In this document: piece after piece, positions 1 through 8,164 of the stretch
Layout: every line of letters starts with the position of its first letter
Numbering within the stretch: position 1 is the stretch's first letter
Source of the DNA: Paenibacillus cookii
GTDB lineage: Bacteria > Bacillota > Bacilli > Paenibacillales > Paenibacillaceae
Direction: 5' to 3'
Assembly: GCF_018333375.1 (NCBI RefSeq)
Contig: NZ_BORW01000042.1
Coordinates: 1-35,983, forward strand
DNA length: 35,983 nucleotides
The notes under the pieces: model-generated
Database searches by the model: none
Told to the model about the DNA's origin: nothing
The model's input: the letters and a program-made list of their open reading frames with translations, nothing else
Position numbers and translations under genes: made by a program

Positions 1-117
1 TCAAGATGAGATTTCCCAGTATGTAAGACCCCTTGAAGACGACGAGGTAGATAGGTTGGAGGTGGAAGTGCAGCAATGCATGGAGCTGACCAATACTAAT
101 CGGTCGAGGGCTTATCC
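1..117 (+). rRNA. 23S ribosomal RNA, 3' end (partial)
   Basis: The stretch holds the conserved 3' end of bacterial 23S rRNA, including the segment ending in GGTCGAGGGCTTATCC. The gene begins before the window. A 5S gene follows after about 185 bp of spacer, as in a normal rRNA operon. The exact 3' end is estimated from the conserved terminal sequence. Confidence 0.93.
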
Positions 118-301
118 TAAAAGCTTTACGAAGTAAAGCTCGCTACGGAAGCATGAACAAACCCACCAAAGTGAAGAACAGCCTCGTAGCTGATTCCGAG
201 TACTTTGGCGGGGCCCGGAACAAAAACCGGGTAATGCTACGGAAAATAAAACGCAAAACGTTTCGTATCTAGTTTTCAGGTGATCAAACCACTTGAATCG
301 T

Positions 302-418
302 TTGGTGGCGATAGCGGAGGGGTTCCACGCGTACCCATCCCGAACACGACCGTTAAGCCCTCCAGCGCCGATGGTACTTGGACCGAAGGGTCCTGGGAGA
401 GTAGGACGCTGCCAAGCG
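302..418 (+). rRNA. rrf: 5S ribosomal RNA
   Basis: The sequence has the conserved 5S features: a start like TTGGTGGCGATAGCG, the internal CCCATCCCGAACACG loop and the GGGAGAGTAGGACGCTGCC 3' half. It sits between 23S and a tRNA cluster, as in Bacillales rRNA operons. The ends are good to a few bases. Confidence 0.95.
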
Positions 419-424
419 GTACAT

Positions 425-500
425 TCCCTGATAGCTCAGTCGGTAGAGCACTCGACTGTTAATCGAGTTGTCACAGGTTCGAGTCCTGTTCGGGGAGCCA
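425..500 (+). tRNA. tRNA-Asn (GTT)
   Basis: A full cloverleaf is visible, with acceptor strands TCCCTGA and TCGGGGA, anticodon loop CTGTTAA, T-loop GTTCGAGTC and an encoded CCA. It starts only a few bases after 5S and is probably processed from the rRNA operon transcript. Confidence 0.96.
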
Positions 501-503
501 TTT

Positions 504-579
504 GCTCTCATAGCTCAGTAGGTAGAGTGCATCCATGGTAAGGATGAGGTCACCGGTTCGATCCCGGTTGAGAGCTCCA
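504..579 (+). tRNA. tRNA-Thr (GGT)
   Basis: Acceptor strands GCTCTCA and TGAGAGC pair, the anticodon loop holds GGT, the T-loop is GTTCGATCC and CCA is encoded. It lies 3 bp after tRNA-Asn. Confidence 0.95.
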
Positions 580-593
580 TTTCTTTTCTAAGT

Positions 594-668
594 GGCCCGT
601 TGGTCAAGGGGTTAAGACACCTCCCTTTCACGGAGGTAACAGGGGTTCGAATCCCCTACGGGTCACCA
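594..668 (+). tRNA. tRNA-Glu (TTC)
   Basis: Acceptor strands GGCCCGT and ACGGGTC pair, the anticodon loop is CTTTCAC, the T-loop GTTCGAATC is present and CCA is encoded. Confidence 0.95.
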
Positions 669-695
669 CTTATTATTTTTTATACATAATCTCAG

Positions 696-771
696 GGAGG
701 CTTAGCTCAGCTGGGAGAGCATCTGCCTTACAAGCAGAGGGTCGGGGGTTCGATCCCCTCAGCCTCCACCA
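696..771 (+). tRNA. tRNA-Val (TAC)
   Basis: Acceptor strands GGAGGCT and AGCCTCC pair perfectly, the anticodon loop is CTTACAA and CCA is encoded. Confidence 0.96.
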
Positions 772-822
772 TGATTTTTCATAATTGGTTTGAAAAATGG
801 ACAAGATATACTTATCGATTGT

Positions 823-897
823 TGGGGATTAGCCAAGCGGTAAGGCAACGGACTTTGACTCCGTCATGCATAGGTTCGAATCCTATATCCCCAGCCA
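823..897 (+). tRNA. tRNA-Gln (TTG)
   Basis: Acceptor strands TGGGGAT and ATCCCCA pair perfectly, the anticodon loop is CTTTGAC and CCA is encoded. Confidence 0.95.
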
Positions 898-923
898 TTT
901 TCTTATTTATGCATTTTTGTTGG

Positions 924-996
924 GAGCCATTAGCTCAGTTGGTAGAGCACCTGACTTTTAATCAGGGTGTCGAAGGTTCGAGTCCTTCATGGCTCA
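924..996 (+). tRNA. tRNA-Lys (TTT)
   Basis: Acceptor strands GAGCCAT and ATGGCTC pair and the anticodon loop is CTTTTAA. No CCA is encoded (the discriminator A is followed by CTC), so CCA must be added by nucleotidyltransferase. This is the last gene of the first cluster. Confidence 0.95.
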
Positions 997-1017
997 CTCT
1001 TATATAGGATTTAGAGG

Positions 1018-1046
1018 CTATCTATGGAAAATAGATGGTTTTTTTG
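1018..1046 (+). terminator. Terminator of the first rRNA/tRNA operon
   Basis: A 7-bp stem with one G-T pair (CTATCTA and TAGATGG) is followed at once by seven T residues, 22 bp after tRNA-Lys. This is a typical intrinsic terminator position. Confidence 0.75.
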
Positions 1047-1630
1047 TTTTATCGGGGAGTTCTTGACAATGGAATGTTTGATCTCATGGGTCGCATCAGA
1101 AGGTCTATACGCCCCTATACAAAGCCAATAAAATGGATGAGAGCAATTTCGTTATCCGCTACGGTTAAAGGCACTTATAGGGCCTTATTTTTGGCTTGAA
1201 CGCGTTTTTGGGGCACAGGTAATACTTCGATGCTTCTCAAAGGAAATATGGGGTTATACGCGGATTTCGTGGCTCTGTATGGATAAGATAACAGTCAGCA
1301 AGTTTAAAGGTCATAGGGCGGTTTTATTCGGTGTTATGAAGATGATCCCAATATACTCATATCATTTGCGTTTGGAAGGCCATCCCTGGCCATCATTATC
1401 CATGATATGTGAACGCATCGTCATGGCTTGATGAACTCCATTCTAGGTTTAAATTTCCCTTCATTATGGGAATGAATGTGGTTACCGTTGAATGACTTGA
1501 ATCTGATTCATAAAGGGAAAGAATCATGCATCGTAAACGAGGAGAAGCCTGAATATCCATGGTTTATTGAGCTAAAGAAAAAGGGATAGGGTTCGTTTTT
1601 AAAATCCCAAAAAATATTTTATAAAAATGC
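1047..1630. other. Gene-free stretch between the tRNA clusters
   Basis: About 580 bp separate the two tRNA clusters. I see no ORF of useful length with a ribosome-binding site on either strand, no RNA gene I recognise and no repeat. A small AAGGC/GCCTT hairpin with a T-rich tail near 1168-1193 is too weak to call. Confidence 0.5.
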
Positions 1631-1660
1631 TTGACTCTTTATTGAGATGTATGGTAAGAT
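1631..1660 (+). promoter_or_regulatory. Sigma-A promoter of the second tRNA cluster
   Basis: TTGACT (1631-1636) and TAAGAT (1655-1660) are separated by 18 bp, about 80 bp upstream of tRNA-Leu. The first cluster ends in a terminator, so the second needs its own promoter, and this is the best match in the gap. Confidence 0.6.
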
Positions 1661-1739
1661 CATTCTTGTCGCTACGAGATACGGTTTGATAAAACAAGCC
1701 GAATCACGATGCAAACAGCGACGATTCAGTCGAAGATTT

Positions 1740-1823
1740 GCGCGTGTGGCGGAATTGGCAGACGCACTAGACTTAGGATCTAGCGTCTTTGACGTGGGGG
1801 TTCAAGTCCCTCCACGCGCACCA
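1740..1823 (+). tRNA. tRNA-Leu (TAG)
   Basis: This is a class II tRNA with a long variable arm, 84 nt. Acceptor strands GCGCGTG and CACGCGC pair, the anticodon is TAG, the T-loop is GTTCAAGTC and CCA is encoded. Confidence 0.95.
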
Positions 1824-1830
1824 TGAATAT

Positions 1831-1905
1831 GCGGACGTGGCTCAGCGGTAGAGCATCGCCTTGCCAAGGCGAGGGTCGCGGGTTCGATTCCCGTCGTCCG
1901 CTCCA
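1831..1905 (+). tRNA. tRNA-Gly (GCC)
   Basis: Acceptor strands GCGGACG and CGTCCGC pair perfectly, the anticodon is GCC and CCA is encoded. Confidence 0.96.
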
Positions 1906-1913
1906 TTATAGAT

Positions 1914-1990
1914 GCGCCCTTAGCTCAGCTGGATAGAGCGTTTGACTACGAATCAAAAGGTCAGGAGTTCGAATCTCTTAGGGCGCGCCA
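1914..1990 (+). tRNA. tRNA-Arg (ACG)
   Basis: Acceptor strands GCGCCCT and AGGGCGC pair, the anticodon is ACG (expected to be edited to ICG) and CCA is encoded. Confidence 0.95.
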
Positions 1991-2004
1991 TTTTCATGTC
2001 ATAT

Positions 2005-2078
2005 CGGGATGTAGCTCAGCTTGGTAGAGCACCTGGTTTGGGACCAGGGGGTCGCATGTTCGAATCGTGTCATCCCGA
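2005..2078 (+). tRNA. tRNA-Pro (TGG)
   Basis: Acceptor strands CGGGATG and CATCCCG pair perfectly and the anticodon is TGG. CCA is not encoded. Confidence 0.94.
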
Positions 2079-2096
2079 TATTTTCATTCCGTATAT

Positions 2097-2170
2097 GCGG
2101 GTGTAGTTCAATGGTAGAACTCCAGCCTTCCAAGCTGGTAGCGTGGGTTCGATTCCCATCACCCGCTCCA
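2097..2170 (+). tRNA. tRNA-Gly (TCC)
   Basis: Acceptor strands GCGGGTG and CACCCGC pair, the anticodon is TCC and CCA is encoded. It is the last tRNA before the terminator and the second Gly isoacceptor of this cluster. Confidence 0.96.
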
Positions 2171-2185
2171 TATAGATTTAAAACA

Positions 2186-2210
2186 AACACGCCGAAGGGC
2201 GTTTTTTTTG
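2186..2210 (+). terminator. Terminator of the second tRNA cluster
   Basis: A GC-rich stem (ACGCC and GGCGT, 2189-2193 and 2198-2202) is followed by a run of T, 16 bp after the last tRNA. Confidence 0.8.
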
Positions 2211-2300
2211 TTATATGGAGATTTGTGAGGAAGGGAGCTTGTGCATAGGGGGCCGCCTCTGCAGGCATCTTCGTGATCACCCGATCAGGACGCGCGTCGA

Positions 2301-2468
2301 TTATTTTTCTTCCTCAACAGGATGCTTAACTTTTGCAGTTTCAGAACGGCCCTTTTTGGGGTAAATAAATCGAGTGGACCCTTCATCCTCCCTAAGCATC
2401 TCCTCAACGAATGCCATCCTTTTACGATGTTCTCGAAAAATAGGTCTAGTCCCGAGCCGAAAATCCAT
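2301..2468 (-). CDS. Possible small charged protein, 55 aa
   Basis: I do not recognise this gene. On the minus strand an ATG at 2468 opens a 55-residue frame that is rich in Lys, Arg and Glu and ends in VEEEK. It contains a plausible helical stretch (FREHRKRMAFVEEML) and a basic tail. An in-frame stop lies just before the ATG, so this is its full length. There is no convincing ribosome-binding site, although a TATAAT lies a few bases upstream. An overlapping plus-strand frame of 64 codons has a less natural composition. It could be a real small gene, the end of a decayed gene, or chance. Confidence 0.3.
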   Translation of the reverse strand: MDFRLGTRPIFREHRKRMAFVEEMLREDEGSTRFIYPKKGRSETAKVKHPVEEEK

Positions 2469-2752
2469 TACTCATTATAGAGAACTATATCGTCGGCAAG
2501 CTTGTATCCAATCAGGCTTTGGTCCCCGCAAGCCTAGGAAATTGTTGGGCGTCATAAAAGCCCGCTGAATAAATACCCGGAAATAGGAATGGTTATTATC
2601 AAGGGAGGCAATTACTGTTCTTTATTATCAAAGTCAATGCTTGAAACGGCATGTTTTATTTCTGCATATAAATGCACTGTCCTTTTTAATAATTTACATA
2701 ATAAATTTTCGCTTTATCGCAGAAAAGTGCAGATTTTCGATGTGTTTTGTTG

Positions 2753-2758
2753 TATGAT
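2753..2758 (+). promoter_or_regulatory. Possible -10 box for ppc
   Basis: TATGAT lies 59 bp before the ppc start in an AT-rich region. No good -35 box is present at the right distance, so the call is weak. Confidence 0.3.
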
Positions 2759-2816
2759 GTTTAAAAAGCATAGCTAAGAGAGAGCAATACAAACGGAATG
2801 GAATGGGAGGAGTAGC

Positions 2817-5612
2817 ATGACTGAACTTACGGTAACCGCAAACAAAAGCAATTCAAACAACCTTCTGCGGCGTGATGTACGTTTCTTGGGAAACATTCTC
2901 GGCGAAGTGCTTGTCCATCAGGGCGGCAACGAGCTTCTGGATATTGTTGAAAAGATTCGCGAGACCAGCAAGTCATTACGCTCTGTGTTTTTGCCTGAAT
3001 TGTATGAAGATTTCAAACAAATCATCAAAACGCTTGAACCGGACATTCGCCATCAGGTCATCCGGGCCTTTGCGATCTATTTCCAATTGGTCAACATTGC
3101 CGAGCAGAATCACCGGATTCGCCGCAAACGCGATTATGAACGGTCGGCAGGGGAAACGGTACAGCCCGGCTCGATCGAAAGCGCCGTTCAGGACCTAAAG
3201 GATCGCAGGTTCACGTACGAGGAAGTGCAGGAGATCATCGAAAGCCTTTCGCTTGAGCTGGTTATGACCGCACACCCGACGGAAGCGATGCGCAGAGCCA
3301 TTCTCGATATTCATAAACGGATCTCCGAGGATGTCATGCTGCTGGATAATCCGACTCTTACTTTCCGTGAACGGGAACAGCTCCGTGAAAAGCTGCTGAA
3401 CGAAGTCATTACGCTGTGGCAAACGGACGAACTGAGAGCGGGCAAGCCGACGGTTCTGGATGAAGTCAGAAACGGCATGTATTATTTCCACGAAACGCTG
3501 TTCCACGTGCTTCCTGAAGTATATCAGGAGCTGGAGCGCTGCTTGAACAAGTACTACCCAGGCCATAACTGGCACGTGCCTACGTACCTGCGTTTCGGTT
3601 CCTGGATCGGCGGCGACCGCGACGGAAACCCGTCCGTGACGGCCGAGATTACTTGGGAGACGCTGCGCTTGCAGCGTAAGCTGGCCATTCGCGAGTATCA
3701 GCGGATTTTGAACGAGTACATGCAATATTTGAGCTTCAGCACTTCGATCGTGGATGTGTCGGGCGAGCTTCTGAAGTCGATTGCCGACGACCGCGAACTT
3801 GTCGAAATTACGAGACGGACCATTTGGCATAACGAAAAAGAGCCTTACCGGATCAAACTCGTTTACATGATGGAGAAAATCAGCAATGTTCTGGACGACA
3901 GCAAAAAGGGAACGCATCAAGCATACGGCACGCCGCTCGATTTTATCGAGGATTTGAAAATCATCGACCGTAGCTTGCGTTTCCACTATGCCGATTACGT
4001 CGCCGATACTTATATACAAAAATTAATACGGCAGGTTGAGCTGTTTGGGTTCCATACGGCTGCTTTGGATATCCGCCAGCACAGCCAAGAGCATGAAAAT
4101 GCGATGAAAGAGATTTTGGCGCAGATTAACGTCACGCCGGATTATTCGAAATTGTCCGAAGAGGAAAAAATATCGCTTTTGGCCCAGCTGCTTAGCGAGC
4201 CTAGACCGATTACGTCCAATTATCATCAATACAGCGCAAGCACGAAAGAGTGCCTTGACGTGTTCCGCACGGTCTATAAGGCCCAGCAGGAATACGGCAA
4301 ACATTGCATCACGAGCTATTTGATCAGCATGGCCGAAGGCGCAAGCGACATCATGGAGGTCATGGTATTCGCCAAAGAGGTCGGATTGTTCCGCCAAAAC
4401 GCCGACGGTACCGTGCACTGCACGCTGCAGGCCGTACCGCTGTTTGAGACGATCGAGGACCTTCATGCCGCTCCGGCCATCATGAACCGATTGTTTAAGC
4501 TGCCGATCTATCGTGAGAGCATTAAGGCAAGAAACGATCTGCAGGAAATCATGCTCGGTTACTCCGACAGCAACAAAGACGGGGGAGCCGTCACCGCAAA
4601 CTATGAGCTGCGCGTAGCCTTGAAGGAACTTACGAAGGTTGCCAATGAGGCGGGAATCAAGCTGAAGTTCTTCCACGGACGCGGCGGCGCGCTTGGACGC
4701 GGCGGCATGCCGCTCAACCGTTCGATCCTCGCTCAGCCGGCTTCCACGATTGGCGGCGGCATCAAAATCACGGAACAAGGCGAAGTCATTTCGTCCCGTT
4801 ATTCCCTCAAAGGGATTGCGTACCGCAGTTTGGAACAGGCAACGTCGGCTTTGATCACCGCGGCGATCAACAAACGTGCTCCGCAGGAAGATGACGAGCG
4901 CGAAGCGTATTGGGATAACATCGTCAAAGAGATGTCGGAGGTATCCCGTAAAAAGTACCAGGATCTCATCTTCCGCGATCCGGACTTCCTAACCTTCTTC
5001 AAGGAGTCGACGCCGCTGCCGGAGGTGGGAGAGCTGAATATCGGCTCCCGTCCTTCCAAACGGAAAAACAGCGACCGTTTCGAGGATCTGCGCGCGATTC
5101 CGTGGGTATTTTCCTGGACGCAAAGCCGTTTCCTGCTGCCGGCATGGTATGCTGCGGGAACGGGGCTCCAAAGCTTTTATCAAAATAAAGAAGAGAACCT
5201 GAAAATCATGCAGGAAATGTACGAGAAATTCTCGTTTTTCACTTCCTTGATCGATTCTCTTCAAATGGCCATCGCCAAGGCGGACATGGTGATTGCCCAT
5301 GAATACGCGAATATGTCCAAAAACGAAGAAGCCCGTCAGCGGATCTTCAAATTAATTGAAGAGGAATTTAAGCTGACTTCGGATCTGATCCTGAAAATCA
5401 CCGGGCAAAAGGAAATCCTGGACAATGTTCCTGTCATCCAGGAATCCATTCGTTTGCGCAATCCGTACGTCGATCCGCTCAGCTATCTTCAGGTGCAGCT
5501 TCTGAGCGAGCTTCGCGGCCTTCGCGAGAAAGATGAGGACGACGCCGAGCTGCTCCGCGAGGTGCTTCTCACCATCAACGGCATTGCCGCAGGTCTCCGG
5601 AATACGGGCTGA
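2817..5612 (+). CDS. ppc: Phosphoenolpyruvate carboxylase
   Basis: The enzyme adds bicarbonate to phosphoenolpyruvate to give oxaloacetate, refilling the TCA cycle in the cytoplasm. At 931 residues it has the usual bacterial length. Visible family signatures are VMTAHPTEAMRRAI with the catalytic His at about residue 153, the GGDRDGNP motif, MLGYSDSNKDGG, the glycine-rich loop FFHGRGGALGRGG followed by QGEVISSRYS, the substrate-site segment PWVFSWTQSRFLLPAWYAAG, and a C-terminal end GIAAGLRNTG typical of the family. The start is the ATG preceded by GGGAGGAG about 5 bp upstream. The gene has its own strong terminator and is probably transcribed alone. Confidence 0.98.
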   Translation: MTELTVTANKSNSNNLLRRDVRFLGNILGEVLVHQGGNELLDIVEKIRETSKSLRSVFLPELYEDFKQIIKTLEPDIRHQVIRAFAIYFQLVNIAEQNHRIRRKRDYERSAGETVQPGSIESAVQDLKDRRFTYEEVQEIIESLSLELVMTAHPTEAMRRAILDIHKRISEDVMLLDNPTLTFREREQLREKLLNEVITLWQTDELRAGKPTVLDEVRNGMYYFHETLFHVLPEVYQELERCLNKYYPGHNWHVPTYLRFGSWIGGDRDGNPSVTAEITWETLRLQRKLAIREYQRILNEYMQYLSFSTSIVDVSGELLKSIADDRELVEITRRTIWHNEKEPYRIKLVYMMEKISNVLDDSKKGTHQAYGTPLDFIEDLKIIDRSLRFHYADYVADTYIQKLIRQVELFGFHTAALDIRQHSQEHENAMKEILAQINVTPDYSKLSEEEKISLLAQLLSEPRPITSNYHQYSASTKECLDVFRTVYKAQQEYGKHCITSYLISMAEGASDIMEVMVFAKEVGLFRQNADGTVHCTLQAVPLFETIEDLHAAPAIMNRLFKLPIYRESIKARNDLQEIMLGYSDSNKDGGAVTANYELRVALKELTKVANEAGIKLKFFHGRGGALGRGGMPLNRSILAQPASTIGGGIKITEQGEVISSRYSLKGIAYRSLEQATSALITAAINKRAPQEDDEREAYWDNIVKEMSEVSRKKYQDLIFRDPDFLTFFKESTPLPEVGELNIGSRPSKRKNSDRFEDLRAIPWVFSWTQSRFLLPAWYAAGTGLQSFYQNKEENLKIMQEMYEKFSFFTSLIDSLQMAIAKADMVIAHEYANMSKNEEARQRIFKLIEEEFKLTSDLILKITGQKEILDNVPVIQESIRLRNPYVDPLSYLQVQLLSELRGLREKDEDDAELLREVLLTINGIAAGLRNTG

Positions 5613-5660
5613 TGTGCCGCTGAACTGATCCGTAAGACGCATTCATGATGCCTTATTTTT

Positions 5661-5705
5661 GGAAAGCCGGGATTCAATTCGTTGAACCTCGGCTTTCCTT
5701 TTTTG
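5661..5705 (+). terminator. Terminator of ppc
   Basis: GGAAAGCCG and CGGCTTTCC form a perfect 9-bp stem around a loop of about 20 bases that can pair further, followed by TTTTTT. It lies about 50 bp after the ppc stop. Confidence 0.88.
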
Positions 5706-5744
5706 TTTGGCAACAACCTCTTTGTATATCTTTACAAAGTTGTC

Positions 5745-5773
5745 TTGCATTTTGCAGGGAGTTGAATTACGAT
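5745..5773 (+). promoter_or_regulatory. Sigma-A-type promoter before sigW
   Basis: TTGCAT (5745-5750) and TACGAT (5768-5773) are 17 bp apart, about 55 bp upstream of the sigW start. I see no sigma-W-type motif before sigW itself, so this is the best candidate for its basal transcription. Confidence 0.5.
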
Positions 5774-5826
5774 TTGAATGATGTGAAAAAAAGCTCGTTA
5801 CCCATCAGCAAGTCTGGGGGAATTCA

Positions 5827-6396
5827 TTGGTGGATAATATAGAAAATAGGTTGACCAAGCTGGCCCTGAAAGGGGATCAGCGCGCATTTGCCGAAATTGT
5901 GGAGCTCTACAAAGATAAAATATACCATTTGGCCTACAGGATGCTGAGCAACCGCCATGAGGCGGAGGATATCGTTCAGGAGACTTTTTTGCGCGTGTAC
6001 CGAAACCTGGACCGTTATGACCAGAACCAAAAGTTTTCGACCTGGATCTACCGGATCGCAACCAACTTATGCATTGACCGTTTGCGGAAGAAAAAACCGA
6101 CGTATTCGCTGGATGCGGAAATGAACGATCAGGAAGGCATGGATGGTTATTCGATGATCCCAAGCGATAACCGCACGCCCGAAAGCGAAGCGTTGTTATC
6201 GGAGACGCAGCAGATCATCTATCAGGCGATCGACTCGCTTCCGGCCAAATATAAGTCGGTCATGATACTCAGGTATTTGCAGGACTTGTCCTTGCAGGAA
6301 ATCAGCGACGTTCTTGGCATGCCTGTAACAACCATTAAAACGCGGGTACACCGGGGACGGGAATTTTTGCGCAAAAAACTGGAGCCCAAAATGTAA
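5827..6396 (+). CDS. sigW: ECF RNA polymerase sigma factor SigW
   Basis: An extracytoplasmic-function sigma factor of 189 residues that directs RNA polymerase to cell-envelope stress and antimicrobial-resistance promoters. Region 2 is clear (AFAEIVELYKDKIYHLAYRM, then HEAEDIVQETFLRVYRN and FSTWIYRIATNLCIDRLRKK), and region 4 carries a helix-turn-helix (LQEISDVLGMPVTTIKTRVHRGREFLRK). The close likeness to Bacillus SigW in both regions, and the zinc anti-sigma factor next door, support the symbol. The start is uncertain: a TTG at 5827 or a GTG at 5830 both follow GGGGGAA by suitable distances. rsiW follows after 121 bp that hold a sigma-W-type promoter. Confidence 0.93.
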   Translation: MVDNIENRLTKLALKGDQRAFAEIVELYKDKIYHLAYRMLSNRHEAEDIVQETFLRVYRNLDRYDQNQKFSTWIYRIATNLCIDRLRKKKPTYSLDAEMNDQEGMDGYSMIPSDNRTPESEALLSETQQIIYQAIDSLPAKYKSVMILRYLQDLSLQEISDVLGMPVTTIKTRVHRGREFLRKKLEPKM

Positions 6397-6413
6397 TTTT
6401 CCTGTTTTTTTAT

Positions 6414-6439
6414 TGAAACATTATAAACGGCCCTACGTA
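6414..6439 (+). promoter_or_regulatory. Sigma-W-type promoter between sigW and rsiW
   Basis: TGAAAC (6414-6419) and CGTA (6436-6439) are exactly 16 bp apart. This is the published consensus spacing and sequence for sigma-W promoters. It lies about 80 bp before the rsiW start, so active SigW should raise the level of its own anti-sigma factor. Confidence 0.78.
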
Positions 6440-6517
6440 TTACAAATTAAACAAGTCTTGTGCCCTTCGGCAGAAAAGGGTTCGAATACATCTACTTGAA
6501 TGAAAGGATTGGCTCAT

Positions 6518-7132
6518 ATGGAATGCAACTTGGCCGTCTCTTTAATGCATGACTACCTAGATGACGACTTGTCCAAGGAACAGCAGATGGAGCTAAAGGC
6601 CCATTTGTTGTCCTGCCCTGCTTGTCGGATGCAGTTTAAAGAGCTGGAACAGACGGATATGCTGATGTTTTCCTTGTCCCATCATGCCCCGTCTGCACCT
6701 CTTGAGCTGACCCAGCGGATCATGAGCGCGTTGCCTCAGGAAAAGAAACAGCAGCCTTGGCTGGGATGGATTCGGAGACATCCTGCGGTGACGGCTGCGG
6801 CGATTTTTCTGATCGTGATGTTCATCAGCTCCGTCAGTTTCTGGGACCAGGACTCGCAGTTGGTAGTGAAGGGGAATGACCTGGATCAAGTCGTCATTGA
6901 AGGAGACACGGTAATAGTCCCCGAAGGAAAAAGCATCGCCGGCAATTTGACGGTGGAAAACGGAAAAACGAAAATTTACGGTGAAGTGAACGGGAATCTG
7001 ACAGTCATCGACGGATCTTTATACCAAGCTTCAACGGCGCATATTTCCGGAAAGGTCAAAAACATTGACCAGGCTTTGGATTGGCTGTGGTATAAAATTA
7101 CAAACGCGTTTTCCGATGTCGCCTACCGTTAA
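6518..7132 (+). CDS. rsiW: Anti-sigma-W factor RsiW, zinc-binding membrane protein
   Basis: This 204-residue single-pass membrane protein binds SigW in the cytoplasm and releases it after stepwise proteolysis during envelope stress. The N-terminal zinc anti-sigma domain shows the H-x3-C-x2-C motif (His29, Cys33, Cys36). One membrane helix spans about residues 88-108. The outer part has short glycine- and valine-rich beta repeats (NLTVENGKTKIYGEVNGNLT), resembling the polymer-forming fold seen in other RsiW proteins. The ATG at 6518 is chosen because AAAGGA lies 10 bp upstream; an ATG at 6500 has no such site. A terminator follows directly. Confidence 0.92.
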   Translation: MECNLAVSLMHDYLDDDLSKEQQMELKAHLLSCPACRMQFKELEQTDMLMFSLSHHAPSAPLELTQRIMSALPQEKKQQPWLGWIRRHPAVTAAAIFLIVMFISSVSFWDQDSQLVVKGNDLDQVVIEGDTVIVPEGKSIAGNLTVENGKTKIYGEVNGNLTVIDGSLYQASTAHISGKVKNIDQALDWLWYKITNAFSDVAYR

Positions 7133-7157
7133 AACCATGCTGGAACTGAACATTGAT

Positions 7158-7190
7158 GGCGCCTCTTTACAGAAAGAAGGCGCCTTTTTG
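7158..7190 (+). terminator. Terminator after rsiW
   Basis: GGCGCCTCTTT and AAAGAAGGCGCC form a long stem around ACAG, followed by TTTTT. It separates rsiW from the cdaA operon. Confidence 0.85.
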
Positions 7191-7333
7191 CTGGAAAAAT
7201 GTTTAAATGCATCCAATCCGGAGCTTGCGCCGCTTGCAACCTGCACTTGATCGTTATAACCTAGAAGATATAGGGGAAAGTATATTACATAGAGACCCAT
7301 TTTACATTCAAGGGGTAGTACGGGGGCCTAAGT

Positions 7334-8164
7334 ATGAATTATTTTACGGATCTGACATGGAAAGAATCCATTAAAGATATTATCGATATCGCTATCGTTA
7401 CCTACATCATTTATCAGGTCATTCTACTCGTCAGAGGTACCAGGGCCGTTCAGCTTTTGAAGGGGATCCTGGTTCTCGTGATTATATGGGCATTAAGCAC
7501 GTGGTTCGATCTGTTTACGCTGCGATGGCTGATGAACCAGATTTTTAACTTCGGCATTTTCGCCATCTTCATCATCTTCCAGCCGGAGCTGCGGCGGGCG
7601 CTGGAACAGCTGGGCCGGGGAAAGATCTTCGGCCGATCATCGGCGGAAGACGAGGAGTTCAACAAACTGATCGGGGAAGTCATTAAAGCCGTGAATTATT
7701 TAGCGCGTAGAAAAATAGGCGCGTTAATCGTTTTTGAGCGGCAGACGGGACTTAACGAATACACCGAGTCAGGCATTCCGATGCAGTCGATGGTCAGTTC
7801 GCAGCTGCTCATCAACATTTTTATCCCGAATACCCCTCTACATGATGGAGCCGTCATCATCCAAAACAACCAGATTGCCGCCGCCGCGTGCTACCTGCCG
7901 CTTTCGGAGAATCCTTTTATCAGCAAGGAACTCGGTACGCGGCACCGTGCAGCGATCGGGATCAGCGAGGTCGGGGACGCGGTGTCGGTCGTCGTGTCCG
8001 AAGAAACGGGCCAAATTTCGCTTGCGATCAATGGACAAGTCGTTCGCGACATCAAGGAAGAGTCCTTGATCTCGAAGCTGTATGAGGAGCTCCGCCCGAA
8101 CTCAACCCCTAAAGACAAACGCCCGATGTTCTGGCGCCGGAAGGGGACGGATAAACATGAATAA
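7334..8164 (+). CDS. cdaA: Membrane diadenylate cyclase CdaA
   Basis: The enzyme joins two ATP into cyclic di-AMP, the essential messenger that sets potassium and osmolyte balance in Gram-positive bacteria. It has 276 residues. Three N-terminal membrane helices (about 16-35, 40-57 and 66-82) are followed by a DAC domain with both catalytic signatures, DGA (171-173) and RHR (203-205). GGGGG lies about 8 bp before the ATG. cdaR overlaps its end by 8 bases, and glmM and glmS follow, the conserved module in which CdaR and GlmM modulate CdaA. Confidence 0.96.
   Translation: MNYFTDLTWKESIKDIIDIAIVTYIIYQVILLVRGTRAVQLLKGILVLVIIWALSTWFDLFTLRWLMNQIFNFGIFAIFIIFQPELRRALEQLGRGKIFGRSSAEDEEFNKLIGEVIKAVNYLARRKIGALIVFERQTGLNEYTESGIPMQSMVSSQLLINIFIPNTPLHDGAVIIQNNQIAAAACYLPLSENPFISKELGTRHRAAIGISEVGDAVSVVVSEETGQISLAINGQVVRDIKEESLISKLYEELRPNSTPKDKRPMFWRRKGTDKHE

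Noticed and set aside
280..1007. Frames reading through 5S and the tRNA genes
   Set aside because: They overlap well-formed RNA genes and encode no recognisable protein.
3195..4778. Long minus-strand frames opposite ppc
   Set aside because: They lack ribosome-binding sites and family features and mirror the codon structure of a clearly real gene on the other strand.
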